Shown here piece by piece: positions 63,480-64,000 of a stretch of DNA of 64,000 bases. The stretch comes from CAWGCE01 sp964480915 (lineage in GTDB: Bacteria > Planctomycetota > Planctomycetia > Pirellulales > Pirellulaceae). Under the pieces are notes generated by a model, which was not told where the DNA came from, did not search any database, and worked only from the letters and a program-made list of their open reading frames with translations. Within the stretch, counting starts at the first letter, position 1. Every line of letters begins with the position of its first letter. The position numbers and the translations under genes were made by a program. The stretch spans positions 1 through 64,000 of the forward strand of contig CAYZRS010000008.1 in NCBI GenBank assembly GCA_964480915.1, in the 5' to 3' direction.

Positions 63480-64000
63480 ATGATGATTCACTTTCGAATT
63501 CGCAGGTCGAAACCCGGCAGCTCTGGCTTTACCTTGGTCGAGTTGCTCGTCGTGATTGCGATCATTGCGATCCTTGTCTCCCTGCTGTTGCCGGCTGTGA
63601 ATTCGGCTCGAGCGGCCGCCCGCCGGATTCAGTGTACGAACAACATTCGTCAGCTGGCTCTAGGTGCACTGAATTACGAAGCGGCTCACCACCGATTGCC
63701 ACCCAGTACAAATGTCGACCTGTCGGTCACCTCGACGGGTAATAATGGCTCGTGGGGTGTTCACGGACGCATCTTGCCGTACCTGGAACAGAGCGCCCTC
63801 TACGCGCTGGTGGATCTGGAAGCGGCTTGGGATTTTCAAGAGGCGGTCGACAATACTCGCGTCTCGGAATTTCAATGTCCGAGTGATCCGGGCGCCGCCC
63901 GCGTGCGCGACCCGGGGAATGGAAAGTCGTTTTTGTGGCCCACCACTTATGGATTCAACCTGGGAACATGGTTTGTGTTCGACCCCGAGACGGGGGAGGG
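63480..64000 (+). CDS. DUF1559 prepilin-like protein (partial, runs off window)
   Basis: Starts ATGATG at 63480/63483 and is open to the window end (173 codons seen). SSGFTLVELLVVIAIIAILV (~15) then RRIQCTNNIRQLALGALNYE and ILPYLEQSALYALVDLEAAW: a second copy of the same family. The signal region is nearly identical at the nucleotide level to that of the gene at 62232, so the two come from a tandem duplication. Confidence 0.93.
   Translation, partial: MMIHFRIRRSKPGSSGFTLVELLVVIAIIAILVSLLLPAVNSARAAARRIQCTNNIRQLALGALNYEAAHHRLPPSTNVDLSVTSTGNNGSWGVHGRILPYLEQSALYALVDLEAAWDFQEAVDNTRVSEFQCPSDPGAARVRDPGNGKSFLWPTTYGFNLGTWFVFDPETGE

Overview
The window reads as a chromosomal piece of a planctomycete, most likely a Pirellulales-type genome (Blastopirellula/Rhodopirellula-like; my inference). 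The signs are several DUF1559 prepilin-like proteins, PEP-CTERM and dockerin proteins, a large Ser/Thr kinase with extracytoplasmic repeats, many lipoproteins and exported proteins of planctomycete type, and moderate GC. I found no rRNA, tRNA, CRISPR array, prophage or insertion sequence. There is one 100-N scaffold gap at 28288-28387.

Layout. 0.1-5.1 kb (minus strand): an ergothioneine locus, egtD - MFS transporter - DUF427 protein - egtB, followed by a small exported protein. 5.1-9.7 kb: a hexaheme cytochrome c and a very cysteine-rich duplicated secreted protein (minus), divergent by 35 bp from a Popeye/cNMP-binding-like membrane protein (plus). 10.0-14.3 kb: a 1445-residue Ser/Thr kinase with about 26 YD-like repeats and a PDZ domain. 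14.7-20 kb: PcfJ-like protein, SDR oxidoreductase, AraC regulator, S41 peptidase. 20-28.6 kb: two thioredoxin-fold proteins, a CBS membrane protein, a sorbosone-dehydrogenase-like propeller, a rhodanese with an in-frame TGA exactly at its catalytic cysteine position, a MotA-like membrane protein, DinB, NIPSNAP and a serine hydrolase split by the scaffold gap. 28.6-39.5 kb: a glycosyltransferase fragment, a HAF-repeat PEP-CTERM protein, lipoproteins, a TlpA-TPR lipoprotein, holA, an exported Ig-like protein, a zinc-ribbon DUF1559 protein and a small SHOCT-like membrane protein. 39.7-54.7 kb: mostly housekeeping genes (clpX, aroC, rpmE, prfA) mixed with a hemolysin-III protein, an aminotransferase, a TolC/ABC-ATPase pair, transporters, a GNAT enzyme and a PEP-CTERM protein. 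54.9-64 kb: an ECF sigma/anti-sigma-like pair, a DUF2314 lipoprotein, a PEP-CTERM protein, then a plus-strand run of surface genes: a dockerin/PEP-CTERM protein fused in frame to a DUF1559 prepilin, a DUF4198-kelch protein, and two further DUF1559 prepilins, the last running off the window.

Most notable points: (1) the candidate selenocysteine rhodanese at 24749-25108, with a hairpin downstream of the UGA that fits the bacterial SECIS pattern; (2) the PEP-CTERM/prepilin fusion at 58245-60449; (3) an ergothioneine locus carrying an uncharacterised MFS transporter and DUF427 protein; (4) the cytochrome / Cys-rich / Popeye-like neighbourhood; (5) a scaffold gap flanked by an exact 55-nt overlap, which when collapsed restores one 393-residue gene.
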